Shown piece after piece: positions 44,572-58,153 of a stretch of 64,000 nucleotides of DNA. Made by a program: the position numbers and the translations under genes. Origin of the DNA: Azadirachta indica (lineage: Eukaryota; Streptophyta; Magnoliopsida; Sapindales; Meliaceae); NCBI GenBank assembly GCA_022749755.1, contig CM040440.1, positions 17,037,269 to 17,101,268 of the forward strand. The letters are read 5' to 3'. Numbering within the stretch: position 1 is the first letter of the stretch; each line of letters starts with the position of its first letter. The notes beneath the pieces were generated by a model that was not told the origin of the DNA, did no database searches, and worked only from the letters and a program-made list of their open reading frames with translations.

Positions 44572-46000
44572 CTGTTTTTTAGCAACATCAACATATTTTA
44601 AAAAAAAATACAGTAGTTGTCGGTAATACTAAAACTATTTGAATTTGACCCATTGTGGATGATAGTAATGGCGGCTTTACGTCGTTAAAATAGATAACCA
44701 ATTAAGTATTAAGACAAAATAAATAAATAAATAAACAACTCCTAACTCACCGTGCTCAATAATTATATTTTCGGGAGCCATATTATTTCTACCATACCTA
44801 ATGTATTCGGGCTCTTAACTTAAAATTTGACTTGGTCTAATATCATGACGACTCACAATAATCAATATTACAATACTTCTATTTGTAAAGAAAATCAAAG
44901 ATAAAAGTAAAAGTTATTCAATATTAAATAATTGTGGTGATTCATTTTTTAAAAATAATGTAATTAATTATGATATTTTAATTCCCGTAAATTTACCAAT
45001 AAATGTTAAGAGATCATTATCATTATGAATATTGATAATAATTTTTAGGATATTTGTAATCTTCATTTAATTGTTATCAAATAAATATGTTTTTTTTTTT
45101 TGTAGAATTACAGTAACATATATAGCAACCTCAATCACGAAGGCCTTCCTTAATAAAATGTACATTTTGAAGTAATTAAGGTAGTACGTTTGTAACTAGA
45201 GTTGTAACAACAGGATGACATCATCTTTGTAATTGGGTTGTACTTTTTGACGAAATCCAAAATGAAGTGAAAGACTGTCCGATGGAAGGAAGTGATGATG
45301 AAATCTAGTTAGAAGGAAACTAGATATCGTAACGAAATTGGTAGATTTCATCATCAAATGTGAACATAAAATCAAAATCACATGCAATGCATATCTTATT
45401 CTTGCCAATATTTCTCTCTCCCATATCTTTAGGTCAAGCCCCACATCAACTTTTTAAAGTGCATGTGGATCACACAAATCTGAATAAAGTTTCAATTATC
45501 AAGTGATGGTCGGCGGTCCATCCACTGCCTCCCCCGTACACCATCTTTCACTTTCATCACCAGAATATTTATCACAATACCCATTACCCAATTCTTTTCT
45601 TTTTAAGAAAAATAATAATAATAATAATAATAAAAGAAAGCCCCCTAAAATTTAATTACGAATGCATACATATATGTAACTCAAATTTGAAAGTTAATAA
45701 ATCAATTAATTTACTTAAGGTAACATACTTTTCAATTTATATATGCCTATATATGCTCGATCTTTATAGCGTTCACTAGAGCGAGCTAGATAGCATAGGA
45801 TACCCAGAAAGCAAATCTTCTAATTAATTAATTTATATAATTATGTTTATAATTACCCACACAATACGATTTCTCACCTTAACTATTTTACTCATAATTG
45901 ATTTATATAGATGTAGGATGTGTGCTAAATTGATCTTTTGACGCCAAACAATTAATTAAACCTGCTGGTTCTTCTTGTATTTCAAAAAGGCGCAAGACCT
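41999..46000. other. DCL1 upstream half of the DCL1-NGA intergenic region
   Basis: Contains the DCL1 leader and promoter. Visible elements are an AAT microsatellite at 42316-42343, an AT then CT repeat at 42590-42622, a T run at 42891-42910 and a GGCCT pentamer array at 43330-43358. The part from about 42650 to 43500 is less AT-rich than its surroundings, then the sequence turns very AT-rich. No coding frame with a known motif and no tRNA or rRNA. Confidence 0.55.
43330..43358. repeat. TGGCC pentanucleotide tandem repeat
   Basis: Five tandem TGGCC units (ATGGCCTGGCCTGGCC...), unusual for its high GC content in this AT-rich region. Confidence 0.9.
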
Positions 46001-46194
46001 ATGTTGAGACTCGATAGACGTGAATTATACAATTCGGTGGATGGATGATTAATTAATAGCTAGCTATAGGCATATATATATATATATATATGTAATAACA
46101 GATTGTGGTAAACTAGTTACTTGAGATGATGGAAAGAGAGATGTTAGTCGAGAGGGTCATAAAGGAATTTTGGTTAATGTAATTGAACTAGAAG

Positions 46195-46225
<31 letters not shown>

Positions 46226-46517
46226 CATACATATAGTAATAGTATAGGCAGTGAGAAAAAGATGTATGTATATATGTTTAGAGAGAAAATGTAAAATGGT
46301 ATGAGGATTGATGATGATGAAATGAATTGGTACCACAAAAACATGAATAAATGAGGGGGGCTAGCCGTGGGCTATGGGTCATCTAATGAAGAGAGAAAGC
46401 GACTTAACAGCCAGAGACTCTCTGGTTTATCAGACGAAGGTGGGGGCACCAGACTACTAGTGTGGGGTTACGAAGGAGAATTGAAGAAGAAGAAGAAGAT
46501 AGAGCAGAACTGCAGAA

Positions 46518-46561
<44 letters not shown>

Positions 46562-49500
46562 GTAGACGCTTGTAATTAATTTATTGTAACTATATTTAAT
46601 AATTTATATAGATAAATAAATGTATGTATGCAGGTGCAGCAGCGATTGCCTTCGGCTGCTGGTGCAGCAGGAGGTAGCTAGCTACTGGTGTATGGTGCAG
46701 AGAAGTGAGATGATCGTGAGTCACCACATTGTTTGTGGGAATGAATGGAATAAACCAAAAGGAATTATTTGGGTATCCCCGCTCTCTTCTTCCCCCATTG
46801 ATCGAAGTTCCCTTTTAGCTACCTGGTTGATATATATATATATGTGTGTCCCTCTGCCCTTACATATGGGCCCATATAATATATGTATATATATTCTCTG
46901 TTTATGTATAGATCTTCACTATATATTTTCAATATTATAATATAAGAATAATATATAGCAGCTTCATATAAATCAAAGTTTGTAGATAGGTGTAGCTACT
47001 GATTAGTCCTAGACTATGGGGTATACGACAGTTGTTATCGTCATGAAATGGATACCCACTACCTTGATGGAGACCCTAGCTATATATATTAATTTGTATT
47101 ATATTATATATTATATTATTTATATATACGAATATTCTAATTTCTAGACATGGCTGCTAGCTCCTTCATCTTCAATTTTTTATATTACTTGGGTACCATG
47201 CATCATTCATGCGACACACTATCTATAGATCTATCTATCTATGTGTGTGTGTGTGTGTAGGCAAAACCCTAATTTGCTCATGGCTGCATGCTTCCCCTAC
47301 AGCCCTACTAATTAAAAGCTTTAAGGCCAACATATATAATTTATCTTATCTTTTACACACACACACACACACACGGGGAATATAACAGCACTAGTACGTG
47401 TATCATGTATGTGTATATATATATATATAATTAAATTCAGAAAGTGCCTTGCTAGTTTGAGGATATACATATACATGTATATGTGTGTGTATTAATATAA
47501 TCTTGATTATTAATGAATTTATTAGAAAGAAAAAGGGAAAATTAAGGAGATGGGCAACGGAGAGAATTGGGAAAGCAAAGACTAAAGCCTACAGATCATC
47601 GAAACTAGATCGATGTAACTGGAAAATGATGGAGATTAATGCAGCAATTGTAATGGCAGGTAAGGTCAGGTCAGGTAATGAGACTAGAAATGCTGCTAAT
47701 TGATCATGATGATGAAGATACATGAAGAAAGAGAAGAGATGAGAGTGGGACAAAAAAAAGCCAGCGAGCAGAAGAAGAATTATGAAACTATATATATAAC
47801 CGCCAACTGGATTATATATATATATATATATATAGACACCACACTATTCATACTGCATGTGTGTGCGGGTCTGGTTGGGTAATTGGGACTCTCTCTCTCT
47901 CTCTCTCCATCTCGAATTAGGGTTGTGGTCCTAAAGCCTGTGTCTCCACTCCACCCCCACCTATATATATATATATATATACGCACACACTCTGTACGCA
48001 AACTGTCTTATTGTAATAATAATAAGAACAATTTATTTAAAAATACATATACACACACAGAGGGATAATGATTTATTTATTTATTCATTTATTTATTAAG
48101 CAAATGGAAAAGAAGGGAAGAGTGAGCATAAATGAGGGCCTTTCATCTGAATAAATGATGAAAGAGAGGGAGAAAAGAGGTCCCCAATAGCCAATAGCAT
48201 GCAATAGGGTTTTGATAGGCTTCACCTTTAGCTTTAAAAGACATAGCCCAGCACCCCCACCCCCATCCCCACTCTTCCTTCCCCTCACCCTTCCCCTTCT
48301 CTTCTTCTTTCTCTTCTCTTCTCTCTGTGCTCTTTGATGTTAACTTGTGATATTTCCTCGGCAATTCTCGATAAACGATACTTACGACCTGTTTCTCTGA
48401 GGCAGTAATAATATATCATCTACTAATTCGTATATATTGTGTTACAGTAACAGTCTCCTTTTTCATGTTTATGTCAGTTTAATAACAAAATAATTAAAAA
48501 CAAATAAAAAAAGTTTAATTTAACAAAAGTAGTACTGGTGGGTTAGGTAAAGCTACAGTACATCGCTTTCTTTGCTTTTGCTGTTTTAGCTTTGCATTTA
48601 ATCACCTTTTATTTTTACAATTATTATTATTGATTGTCTGTCTAACACTGCTTTATCCTTAATTATCCCCCAAATGAAAATCAAACTATATATGCATCAA
48701 CTGGATCTTCACATTGCAACTAATTTATAAGCTGATGGATGGCCCATACATACGTGCTTATGCCGCGTCTATATAATTAAATTTACATATCCATTCTGCA
48801 TTTCAAGTACGGTAGCTTTAATTATTTGCTATTTTGATTCATATATATCTATATATATATATATGTATATATATATCTATAATAAATATAATACAAGCAT
48901 TATACATACATATATATATAGATATAGTAATTCCCACATGCTAGTTGGGGCTTGCAGTCAGGGAAGACGTACCAGTTGCAAGTGGAGTAATTAAAGATTA
49001 GGACCTGTTTCTAATTAATTATAAGTCAATGACTATTAATAAACTAATTACAAATGATAGACTTGCCAAATCATTCTCTTTACTTAATTGATTTAAAAGT
49101 TAAATTAAGGATTTTAGTCAACATTATGACAGGCTCTTTCACGAAGTATAAGTTTTATTGGCTACATCACATCTAGTGTACATCTAGCCAATAATATCCT
49201 TGCTAATGCTAGCTCAGATACATCATATCATATATATGTGTATAAGTCAGAATTGTTATCGGTGCAATGACAGTGACTATGACTATATGTGATCATCCGA
49301 TGACCAATAGATCGATGATGATGCCGCCAGCATTGAAAATATGAGACCTGCTGTCTGTCTGTCGTACGTATATGCTTGGTTAATTAGTAGTTCATCAATT
49401 ATATTATTCATGTGTTTATTGAAGTTAATAATTAATTACCCCTATAGCTTTAAACTATATAATTACTTGAGGGATAATATATATATATATATATCTAGTT

Positions 49501-50704
49501 ATTAGTTATCACCCCTAGCTAGCTAGGCTTCTCATAGTGTCTGTATGCATGTGTACAACAAAACAATAAGGAGGCTGGAGGGTTCTGTCGAATTCCATAA
49601 AGTGAACATCAAATTGGACCACTTGAATCAATAGCCACATCCACCCTTCTGCTAATCAACCAGTAATGTTATAAATTCATTATTAATCATTTTCGCTCAG
49701 TAAATATCAACCGTAAGATTGATTCCATTCGATTGTATAATTGTTCACTCCAATGTAAACAGTAATACGCACCATCGAGACCTGCAATGCATCCACTCTT
49801 CCTATATAAGTATTGATTCCAAGACATGGTGGTCAAAATTTATATGTATGCATGTCTTCGGATTCTTTTGATATAAGCATATATATATATATATATATTA
49901 AGACTTTCCACTGGTCTATTTATTTTATTATTTATTACTTAATTAGTTGATTATAACCTTAGCGAAATTGAAGGTGTGCTCAAAGTTAACTAAATTTTCT
50001 AACATTGCTAAATGTCCCTAAATAATAACACTGTTGAGTAGCTGTCCGAACTCCAAACTTGTTTCTGCGGACTATATATATATATATATATATAGTTAAA
50101 TGAGAGATTAACATACTTTAATTGCTGTTATTAAAGTAGGGATCTCTTTCAAACGTTGAAAATAGAATTATATAATTAATTAATAACATTAACTTCAAAG
50201 TGTCCAATTGCCAAACCCAGCAAATTAGATGATAATAATTATTCTCTAGCATAGTCATAGGTAGTGTTAATTTCGACATGTAGCTAGCGAACGAATAAAC
50301 CTGTTTATTGAACTTGGATCAGGTAAGCCAAAAAAAAAGGTTAAATTTCTGTACAACCGCTTTGTAATTAATTAATGGACTCTAATTTGAAGTTTAGAGT
50401 CTAAATCAATATGAGAAATCTTGGGACTCTTTTTTCATATATATACAATTTCTCCTCCATTTTGATTTATTAAGAGAGTTGCATGCCTAGCTAGCTCTTT
50501 AGCCGAAATAGATGGAATGTTAAAAACGAGAGAAGTAGTTGAAGGGATGCACAAAGAAAGGTGTATTGATGAAATAGATGGTGGTGGGTTTGGTAAATAA
50601 TGATTGAAAGTAGAGGAATCTTTCCCGCGAGTCGGAGCATATATGAGAGATAGATAATTAGTATAGTAGGCGGCAGCAGAAGCAGAAGCAGGAAACAGGA
50701 AGCA

Positions 50705-50761
50705 GAAGCAGCAGCAGCAGGAGGGTTCTAATTGATCTTTGCTTCTAACTCCTGCTGCTTC
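50705..50761. repeat. Short inverted repeat upstream of NGA
   Basis: GAAGCAGCAGCAGCAGGAG at 50705-50723 can pair with CTCCTGCTGCTTC at 50749-50761 across a loop of about 25 bases, with two CAG units looped out. It lies next to a GCAGAAGCA-rich stretch, so slippage of CAG repeats is the simplest origin. Confidence 0.5.
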
Positions 50762-50851
50762 ACAACTTTTCTCACACTTCCAGGACCAGCACACATCAAT
50801 GACACTAAAGTCAAAACTCAAAATCTAGCTGCAACATATGCCTTTCCTTTC

Positions 50852-50853
<2 letters not shown>

Positions 50854-50897
<44 letters not shown>
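50854..50897. repeat. (CT)n microsatellite, about 22 units
   Basis: Uninterrupted CT repeat about 1 kb upstream of the NGA start. GA/CT repeats of this kind are binding sites for plant BBR/BPC factors; a regulatory role here is inference. Confidence 0.9.
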
Positions 50898-50904
<7 letters not shown>

Positions 50905-50941
50905 TAAAACAACAACTGGCTTAGAAATTTTTAATTTTATT

Positions 50942-50942
<1 letters not shown>

Positions 50943-51013
<71 letters not shown>
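50943..51013. repeat. (AAT)n microsatellite, about 23 units
   Basis: Pure TAA/AAT array immediately after a T-rich stretch, upstream of NGA. Apparent polyasparagine frames through it are artefacts. Confidence 0.92.
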
Positions 51014-51014
<1 letters not shown>

Positions 51015-51319
51015 TATAATGCGCTCAGTATAAGACTACTTGTGGGCAAAATTCATCAAAATTGAAAGCGCTCATTGCCTATAGTAGACCTGACCAACTG
51101 GCCATTAATTTGGGACTTAGAGCTAGTGCAGAAGATGTATCAATTTTTTTGTACGCATACAAAGCACAGATAAATCGAAAAATGATGAAAAGGACGAGCT
51201 CACATGAGCCGAACCAGATCATTCATGGGCCCCTACGTAGTATAACCCCTCTTCTCTCTCCCCCCACCTATCTCTCTCTCTTCCTCTCTCTCTCACAATT
51301 TCATGGTCATGGGTATCAA

Positions 51320-51356
<37 letters not shown>

Positions 51357-51499
51357 AAGAACCAAAAAGAAGACAATTAAAATTTTTTATTATTAATTTT
51401 GCTTCACTTTCTCTCTACAGAACCTTCGAGGGAGGTAACTTAACTAGTTTGCCAGCTCTTCCTCCCTCCCTCTCTTTCTTTTCAGTATTATTATGCTGA

Positions 51500-51508
51500 T
51501 ATATATAG
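51500..51508 (+). promoter_or_regulatory. Putative TATA box of NGA
   Basis: TATATATAG about 390 bases before the start codon. The leader between them has a good donor, CACAG|GTCTGT at 51716, and pyrimidine-rich sequence with AG sites up to 51850, consistent with a leader intron. Confidence 0.4.
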
Positions 51509-51892
51509 GTCAACAACAAGAACAGCTTGGTCTTGTGTTCAATCAACCATGGCTTTGTCTTGTTTAGGGTTTTGGGTATTCTTGGTCAAAGAAGAAGGCA
51601 CCGACCGTCCCTTATTCTTTTACTGAGGCAGAAGAAGCTAGCTATTCTTTTGTTCTCTGGGACCTCTGAGATCTGATACCCAAGATCATACAACTAAGAA
51701 GCTAGAAATTCACAGGTCTGTTCTTGCTATTATTTTATTTCATTAATATAATTTAACGCCTGAATCCTAACTTTTTCTTTATTTTCTTTTTTGTTCTTTT
51801 ATTTTATGGTTTTTAGATTTTTGTTTCTCTTTTCATTTCATTTTTCCAAGATCCAGTGTGTTAAAATATATAGAATTGATAGGTGGATCATC

Positions 51893-53164
51893 ATGAACTT
51901 TGCGCAAGAAGAAAAAGGATATTGTAATAATGAAGAAGAAGATGAAGATCAGAAAGAGATGAGAGAAACCAGTAAGTTCCCTTTTTCTTCTTCTTCCTCA
52001 TCATCTGTTGCTTCTTCCAAGTACAAAGCTTTTGTTCCTCACCATCACCGCCAAAACGTATGGCTGGGGAACTTTGATACTCAAGAAGCATACAGAAGAC
52101 AAGAGACGGCTATCAATTTGGACAAGAAAGTAGAGCTCATGGACTTATCGCTGGGAAGTAATGAAGAAACCAGTGCTGGTAATGGTGGGGGTGATAGTAG
52201 TAGGTCCAATATTATTGTTGAGAAAGAACACATGTTTGATAAAGTTGTCACTCCAAGTGATGTAGGCAAACTAAACCGTCTTGTGATACCAAAACAACAC
52301 GCTGAGAAATACTTCCCGCTGGACTCCTCATCGAACGAAAAAGGCCTTCTTCTGAATTTCGAGGATCGAAACGGCAAAGCATGGCGGTTCAGGTATTCTT
52401 ATTGGAACAGTAGTCAGAGCTATGTGATGACCAAGGGTTGGAGCCGGTTTGTGAAGGAGAAGAAGCTTGATGCGGGTGATATCGTGTCATTTCAGCGAGG
52501 TGTTGGAGAGCAAGGCAAGGATCGTTTGTACATTGATTGGAGGCGCAGGCCTGATGCTCCAGATCCCACAGCTCTTGCACAAATGCAACTTCAAAATCAA
52601 CTACACTTTCAACAGTCAGTACGGTGGGGCAGACTCTACTCGCTTCCCCAATCTGTGCCCAATATTCCAAGAAACTATGACCATTTGCAACGCATGAATT
52701 ACAATACTGTTCATCCTTATTATCATCATCATCATCAACAACAACACCACCACCACCACCACCACCACCACCGCCACCACCACCAACAACAACAGGTTCT
52801 TAGTTATGGCAATGCGCCGGTACAATATTACCTAAGGCCATCAGGTTCACAGCAAATTGAGGCTATGCAAGAGGGAGGGAATGTCCCGATGGTGATTGAT
52901 TCTGTGCCTATCGTTCATGGTAAAAGTACTGCTGCAAAACAGCTTAGGCTGTTCGGTGTAAACATGGAGTGCTCTACACAAGGTGAATCTTCATCAACTA
53001 TAGTTCCTGGCTACACAATGAGTTCAGTATCTCCTCATTTGACTTCCTCTTACGTTCCTCCTCACCAATCAAGGGAACGCAGTAGTGCCTCATTATCTAG
53101 AACAAAGCAACCTCAATATTCAAATAAAGGAAAATCGTCTTTGTCTTTTGATTTGGATCTATAA
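51893..53164 (+). CDS. NGA: NGATHA-type B3 domain transcriptional repressor
   Basis: B3-domain factor of the RAV/NGATHA group, which controls lateral-organ growth, style development and leaf margin, acting in the nucleus. One coding exon, 423 residues. The ATG at 51893 is chosen because [10 protein letters not shown] matches the family start; a longer open frame upstream is low-complexity leader. The B3 domain lies at about 113-218 ([30 protein letters not shown] begins at 113, then [27 protein letters not shown] and [11 protein letters not shown]). It has no AP2 domain, which separates NGA from RAV. The repression motif RLFGV is at 352-356 ([10 protein letters not shown]), and an EAR-like SFDLDL ends the protein. 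Residues 274-301 are His/Gln-rich, encoded by CAC/CAA repeats. It is single copy here, in the position of Arabidopsis NGA3 (At1g01030) and NGA1 (At2g46870). Confidence 0.94.
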   Translation: MNFAQEEKGYCNNEEEDEDQKEMRETSKFPFSSSSSSSVASSKYKAFVPHHHRQNVWLGNFDTQEAYRRQETAINLDKKVELMDLSLGSNEETSAGNGGGDSSRSNIIVEKEHMFDKVVTPSDVGKLNRLVIPKQHAEKYFPLDSSSNEKGLLLNFEDRNGKAWRFRYSYWNSSQSYVMTKGWSRFVKEKKLDAGDIVSFQRGVGEQGKDRLYIDWRRRPDAPDPTALAQMQLQNQLHFQQSVRWGRLYSLPQSVPNIPRNYDHLQRMNYNTVHPYYHHHHQQQHHHHHHHHHRHHHQQQQVLSYGNAPVQYYLRPSGSQQIEAMQEGGNVPMVIDSVPIVHGKSTAAKQLRLFGVNMECSTQGESSSTIVPGYTMSSVSPHLTSSYVPPHQSRERSSASLSRTKQPQYSNKGKSSLSFDLDL

Positions 53165-53738
53165 GCATATCTATATATATATATATATATATATATATGC
53201 AGCGACAAGCCAAACAAGTGAAGAAGAAAGAATATTGGTAGCATTCCTCTTTGTTGTTTCGCATCTAATTGCTATCTGCATTTGGAGAATATTGTAGAGA
53301 TTAATTCTTAGCATCTGAATTTTCTTTTTCTTTCTAGTACATTAAATTAGTTGAGGTTTGGGATCTGTAAGGAACTAAGGATGAAAGAGGGTGCAATCAT
53401 ATCAGCAAATCTTTCAATTGTACGTAAAATACTTATACAGATGATGAATCAGCATATTCCCATATATATTTATATATCTTTAAGTTATAATTAATTCACA
53501 TATATTTTCCTTTAGTAGGTACTGGATTTTACAAAACTGTAAACATACCATTCTCTCAACCCAGTTTGTTGGGGATAATTTTGTTCCTCATTAGTTATCA
53601 ACTCACTCTCTCTCTCTCCCTACTGACAGCATTTCGTGATATAGCTATCTAGCTAGCAGCTGATGGGTAGTTTAAAAGTTGTTTCTTTTCCCCTTTTTCC
53701 TTCTCTTTTGTTTCTATTACCACGTCAGGTTAGTGTTC

Positions 53739-53740
<2 letters not shown>

Positions 53741-53772
<32 letters not shown>
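53741..53772. repeat. (GCT)n trinucleotide repeat downstream of NGA
   Basis: About eleven GCT units followed by imperfect ones (GCTACTGCTGCTGTTGCTGTCGCTAC), in the 3' flank of NGA. Not in a conserved reading frame. Confidence 0.88.
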
Positions 53773-53783
<11 letters not shown>

Positions 53784-56550
53784 TTGCTGTCGCTACTGTG
53801 TAGTTAAGGAGGCAATGAGCAGAAAGTTGCAGCGCTGTAAAAGGTAGTATCTGTATTCTAATATCTAACTTTATTATCTTTAAATTAATTTCCACTAGTT
53901 ATTTACTAATTCCCAGTGATCCTTTTTCCTTTTCTTTCTCGGTAATTTGTGTCTTCTCTATCTCTTTACAGCTATAGTCTTGTCTGGACTACAACATACA
54001 AAAACTCCTTTATGTTAAAGGAAAGTTTCCCCGAGTAAGCTATACCTTGAGACTCGTCTTCAGTGAAAGTCAGTAAGAACTTAAATGCTCTTTTCTCTTA
54101 CTTGTAATCCTAATATATATTCAATTATGACTCTTGCATGATGACCTTTTCCTCAAGTATACATACTCTAACCTTATGATACCATATATAAGCAATCTTG
54201 GTGGTCGTCTCCGTTTCTTTAGAATTCCGGCTGGCTACATAATTAAGTTGATAAACGTGATCTTAAGAGGAAAATTAACATGATTGAATCCATTAAAAAC
54301 ATCTGAGTGCAAGATGTTTAATTTTGCATTCACAAATATATGGTTTAGAATGGTCCACAAAACCTGCTGAAGCAGGTGATGCAACTAATCAAAAGTACTT
54401 GGGACTAATTGTAGTCTGAATCTGGGGCATATACAATTTAGTTCGACAACAGTTGGCACCATATACCAATTTTAATTTGTTTAGTGTAGGTAAATAGTTC
54501 TGTCTAATAAGTAAATTACAGCAGTGTCTTTAACTTCCTACTTTTATTTAGTATATGTAGTAGTGAATTTGAATCGACTAATATACTAATTCTTTACAGT
54601 ACTTAAATTGAGTTGCACCTGCCCTTTTTGGCGGATTTGATTGTTTTTCAAAATAACCAGATGGACCTAACTAGTATACAGTCATATTAATGAATGACAG
54701 TAATAAAGCACAGCACATTTATATTTTGAAATTGAAGCAACATTTATCTGAGTATAGATGTGTGGTTAAATTAAAGTTCAACAACAGTACTAGTAAAGTT
54801 TGATTTTATTTACACGGATGTTTCTGCTTCTGCAAAGTTTAAATACATCTATCTGTTTTGGTATATATGACCTTCTATTAACACTTACTTTACCATTCTT
54901 TTAATATATTTTATCATGCATATATTTTATATATGTGTATATATATATATATATATCGACTTTAATTTCACCTTTTTATTATGTACACATTTAAGTTTCT
55001 TGCTTTCATAGCCTTTCTATTTGTATTGTTATACTTGTCACTTGAATGATATGCATGATACAACTAATTCTTTCACAAAGCTTTGGGGAAGCTCGTTAAA
55101 TAAGTACTTACTGCTTGTAGCAAGGAAATCAAGTGTCAAATTAAAAGTTATTCCTGAATAAGATATATATTTAGTTATAAGAGGGAGAATGAAAAGCCTA
55201 AAACACGAATTCAAACACATTAACTAAATCGATAATACGGTCAATAAGCCAGTTGCATAAAATATATGTCGTTCATAATAATGATGCATAATAAATAAAA
55301 TTATATATAGGCATGTATATAATCTGTGGGAAGTCCTAATAATAAGTTTGAATTATGATTATCTTTCGATAAGAAATCGCTAAACTATATATTAAAGGTT
55401 GTAGGTTGAGATTCTATTTTTCATTCTTTTCTTATATTCTTTATAGCACTAAATTAGTTCATTAGTTAAGTTTAATTTCAGTGATGAGAAACATTAGTTA
55501 TCTGAATTCTTTAGCTAGCTGCCTATTTTTCCTTGTGGAGGATTTCTCAATTTGGAAACAATCTTTTATTAATTATATGTAATTTAAAGGCATGTAGTTA
55601 ATTGATTAGGTTAAAATATTATACACTACATTACTGCAGAAAACTAACCATATACATTTAGGTTTCTTAACAAATAAAGGTTTTCTTTAGAGCTGCACCA
55701 TTATTCATGAGGGGGTCATGCAACTTCTACACATTTCAATTGTTTCTTTTTTCTTCTTCTTATTCTTTTTTTTTTTTTAATTAATTTTTAGTGAAGCTAG
55801 GTACGCACTAAGAGCAAGCAAGGGCTCAAATTACTGTCAAAACTAATGCTTTTACCATATAACAAGTACATTACATTACATGCCCCATCGTTGTTTTGAA
55901 GCTTCAAGCTGTTGAATTGTGGTTGTTGAGTATTAATTGTATTTAGATAGGGCATTTCAATTGAAGTTTTAATTTGAATATGTTCTAGTAGGACAGTATG
56001 CTCACCAGCATGTATTTGACTGTATACTGGGGAAACTGAAATAAAGACAATTTATATATGTATTGATTGATCCATGTACAGTAGTGGTGCAAGTAGTCTT
56101 ACATATAACTTTACGTGAATGATCACCAGGTTGCATTGGAAATTAATTAATTTCCTTAAATGATTTTGCTGTTAAGTCAAGTACTACTTATTAAAAGCCA
56201 TTTGGATACATGAATATTTATATGTGTGTGTGTGTGTGTGTGATAAAGACCAAATGGCTGTAGTACCGCTGAAAGGGCATGTATTTGAGCAGTACTGCTT
56301 AAAATTATGGTAGCATGTTTGTTTAACTAGATGTAAAACCTATTTCAATGGAATAAGGGATGGAAGTTTGAATTTATGGATCACATCAAAATTAGGAAGG
56401 AATTTAAGTTATAGTCAGTTTTTTTTTTTTTGGGTTAAAAAAAGGGATTGCTATGTAAAAAATGGTAATGTTAGCTTGAAATTACTGGACATTTGATTTC
56501 AATTAATAAAAAACCATTGGAAAAAGAGAGAGCAATACCTTTCCAGATTG

Positions 56551-56584
<34 letters not shown>

Positions 56585-58036
56585 TCATCATTGATAATTC
56601 CTGCATTCTTATTTAATAAACCTTTCTTCTGCTTAACTTACAGTGATATTTATGAGTCCTAATCCTTGCTGGCTAGGGCAAACTATTGTCCATATATGTA
56701 GAGCTATATATAATTCTGTATGCATTTTTATATTGAGAGAGAGTGCAAAAAAGGTTTTGGTTTCGTGCAATCATACTCAATTATATGGCCGGTGAATTGA
56801 TTAATTTATATCAATCATGTAAAACTTCTGAAATATATGTGTGTACCACTGACAGTTTACCGTTATTTCTGCCTATATATGTATAAATATATATATGCTA
56901 CTCGAATAAGCAAGCTATTGTTTAATTATATATTATTTACGTATGATAGTAACATAATATATATATATATATATATATATTAACTATTCTGATCAGTTTC
57001 ATGGATTATATGTATGTAAGAACAGAAATATATCAATATATTCATTTCCAGAACTGCAAGAAAATTAAAATTATTGTATCTTTAAGCCCTGTTGTTAGAC
57101 TAGTTTGGCTATGTCAATTTATTTATAGCTATATATAATAGCATCAGTATTGTTTTTGGTGGTAAAAATTGTTGGCTGAAGAATTTATAAGGTGATGAAT
57201 AGAAAATGGTAACTGTGACACAAATAGATGAACAAGTCAGGTTATATACATGTATGGCGTTTGCAGACCCACTTAATTTGAAGAGTGAAAAAGTTTCAGA
57301 TCAAAATTCGTTGTCGCCTAGAATAACCAGCAGACGATAAAACAATAAATGTATGTCTGAAACTTAGCTGTAAATAACAGTTTCAGCTACAGGCTATATA
57401 GCACATGATGGATGCAGTGAAATTAATCACTGTAGTTTTGCCCTTACACGTCAGAATCAATCACATGGATACTGACTTTATAATCATCTTCTTTAACAAA
57501 ATTAAAGAAGTGAACATGTGTATATATATATATATATATATATATTTAAGAAAGATAGGCATATGGTCCAATTATTGTTGCTTTGTGTTGTTAATTATAT
57601 ATAATTAAATTAGGTGCATGAATTTCCCTCACGATTAATGATTATTCCTACCCTATAGCTAGTTAGCTAGATAGCTAGATAGCTAGCTCTATCTAAAATT
57701 TTTGATATTAGAAATTTTGTTCTCCCCATCCTATAAATTAATTATTTAAAGAGTATATATATATATATATATATATACTTTGGCTTTCATATATGTATGT
57801 ATGTATGTATGTATAACGTACGTATGCAATTAACGCATAAATAATAATGAATGGAGATAAAGAAACCGCGTGTGCATTGAGTTTTGCTCCTCCTACTTTT
57901 TCTAAAATTAATGAATCTCTCTTAACTTGTAGCTAAATTAGCTTATTAGGGCTAAAAGATTTTGAGAAAAGGCAGGACGCGTACTATAATCAACATGCTC
58001 GGTTTGGTTCAAAATCGGAATGACAGAGGCCCACAC

Positions 58037-58153
<117 letters not shown>

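Larger units (their letters stand above)
46001..51480. other. Microsatellite-rich NGA upstream region
   Basis: Dense simple repeats: (AT)n near 46075-46091, 46195-46221, 47813-47834, 47961-47980, 49480-49493, 49879-49898 and 50075-50093; (CA)n then (TA)n at 46519-46561; (TG)n at 47241-47258; (AC)n at 47356-47374; (CT)n at 50854-50897; (AAT)n at 50943-51013; (CT)n at 51322-51355. No protein family is recognisable in any frame. The length suggests a large cis-regulatory region for the developmental regulator NGA, or the site of unannotated non-coding RNA. Confidence 0.55.

Noticed and set aside
46367..47882. Short frames in the microsatellite-rich NGA upstream region
   Set aside because: They contain His-Thr and Ile-Tyr repeats from CA and TA arrays; no start context or family motif.
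50732..51358. Frames with polyasparagine and Ser-Leu repeats upstream of NGA
   Set aside because: Microsatellite translations (AAT and CT repeats) with no homology.
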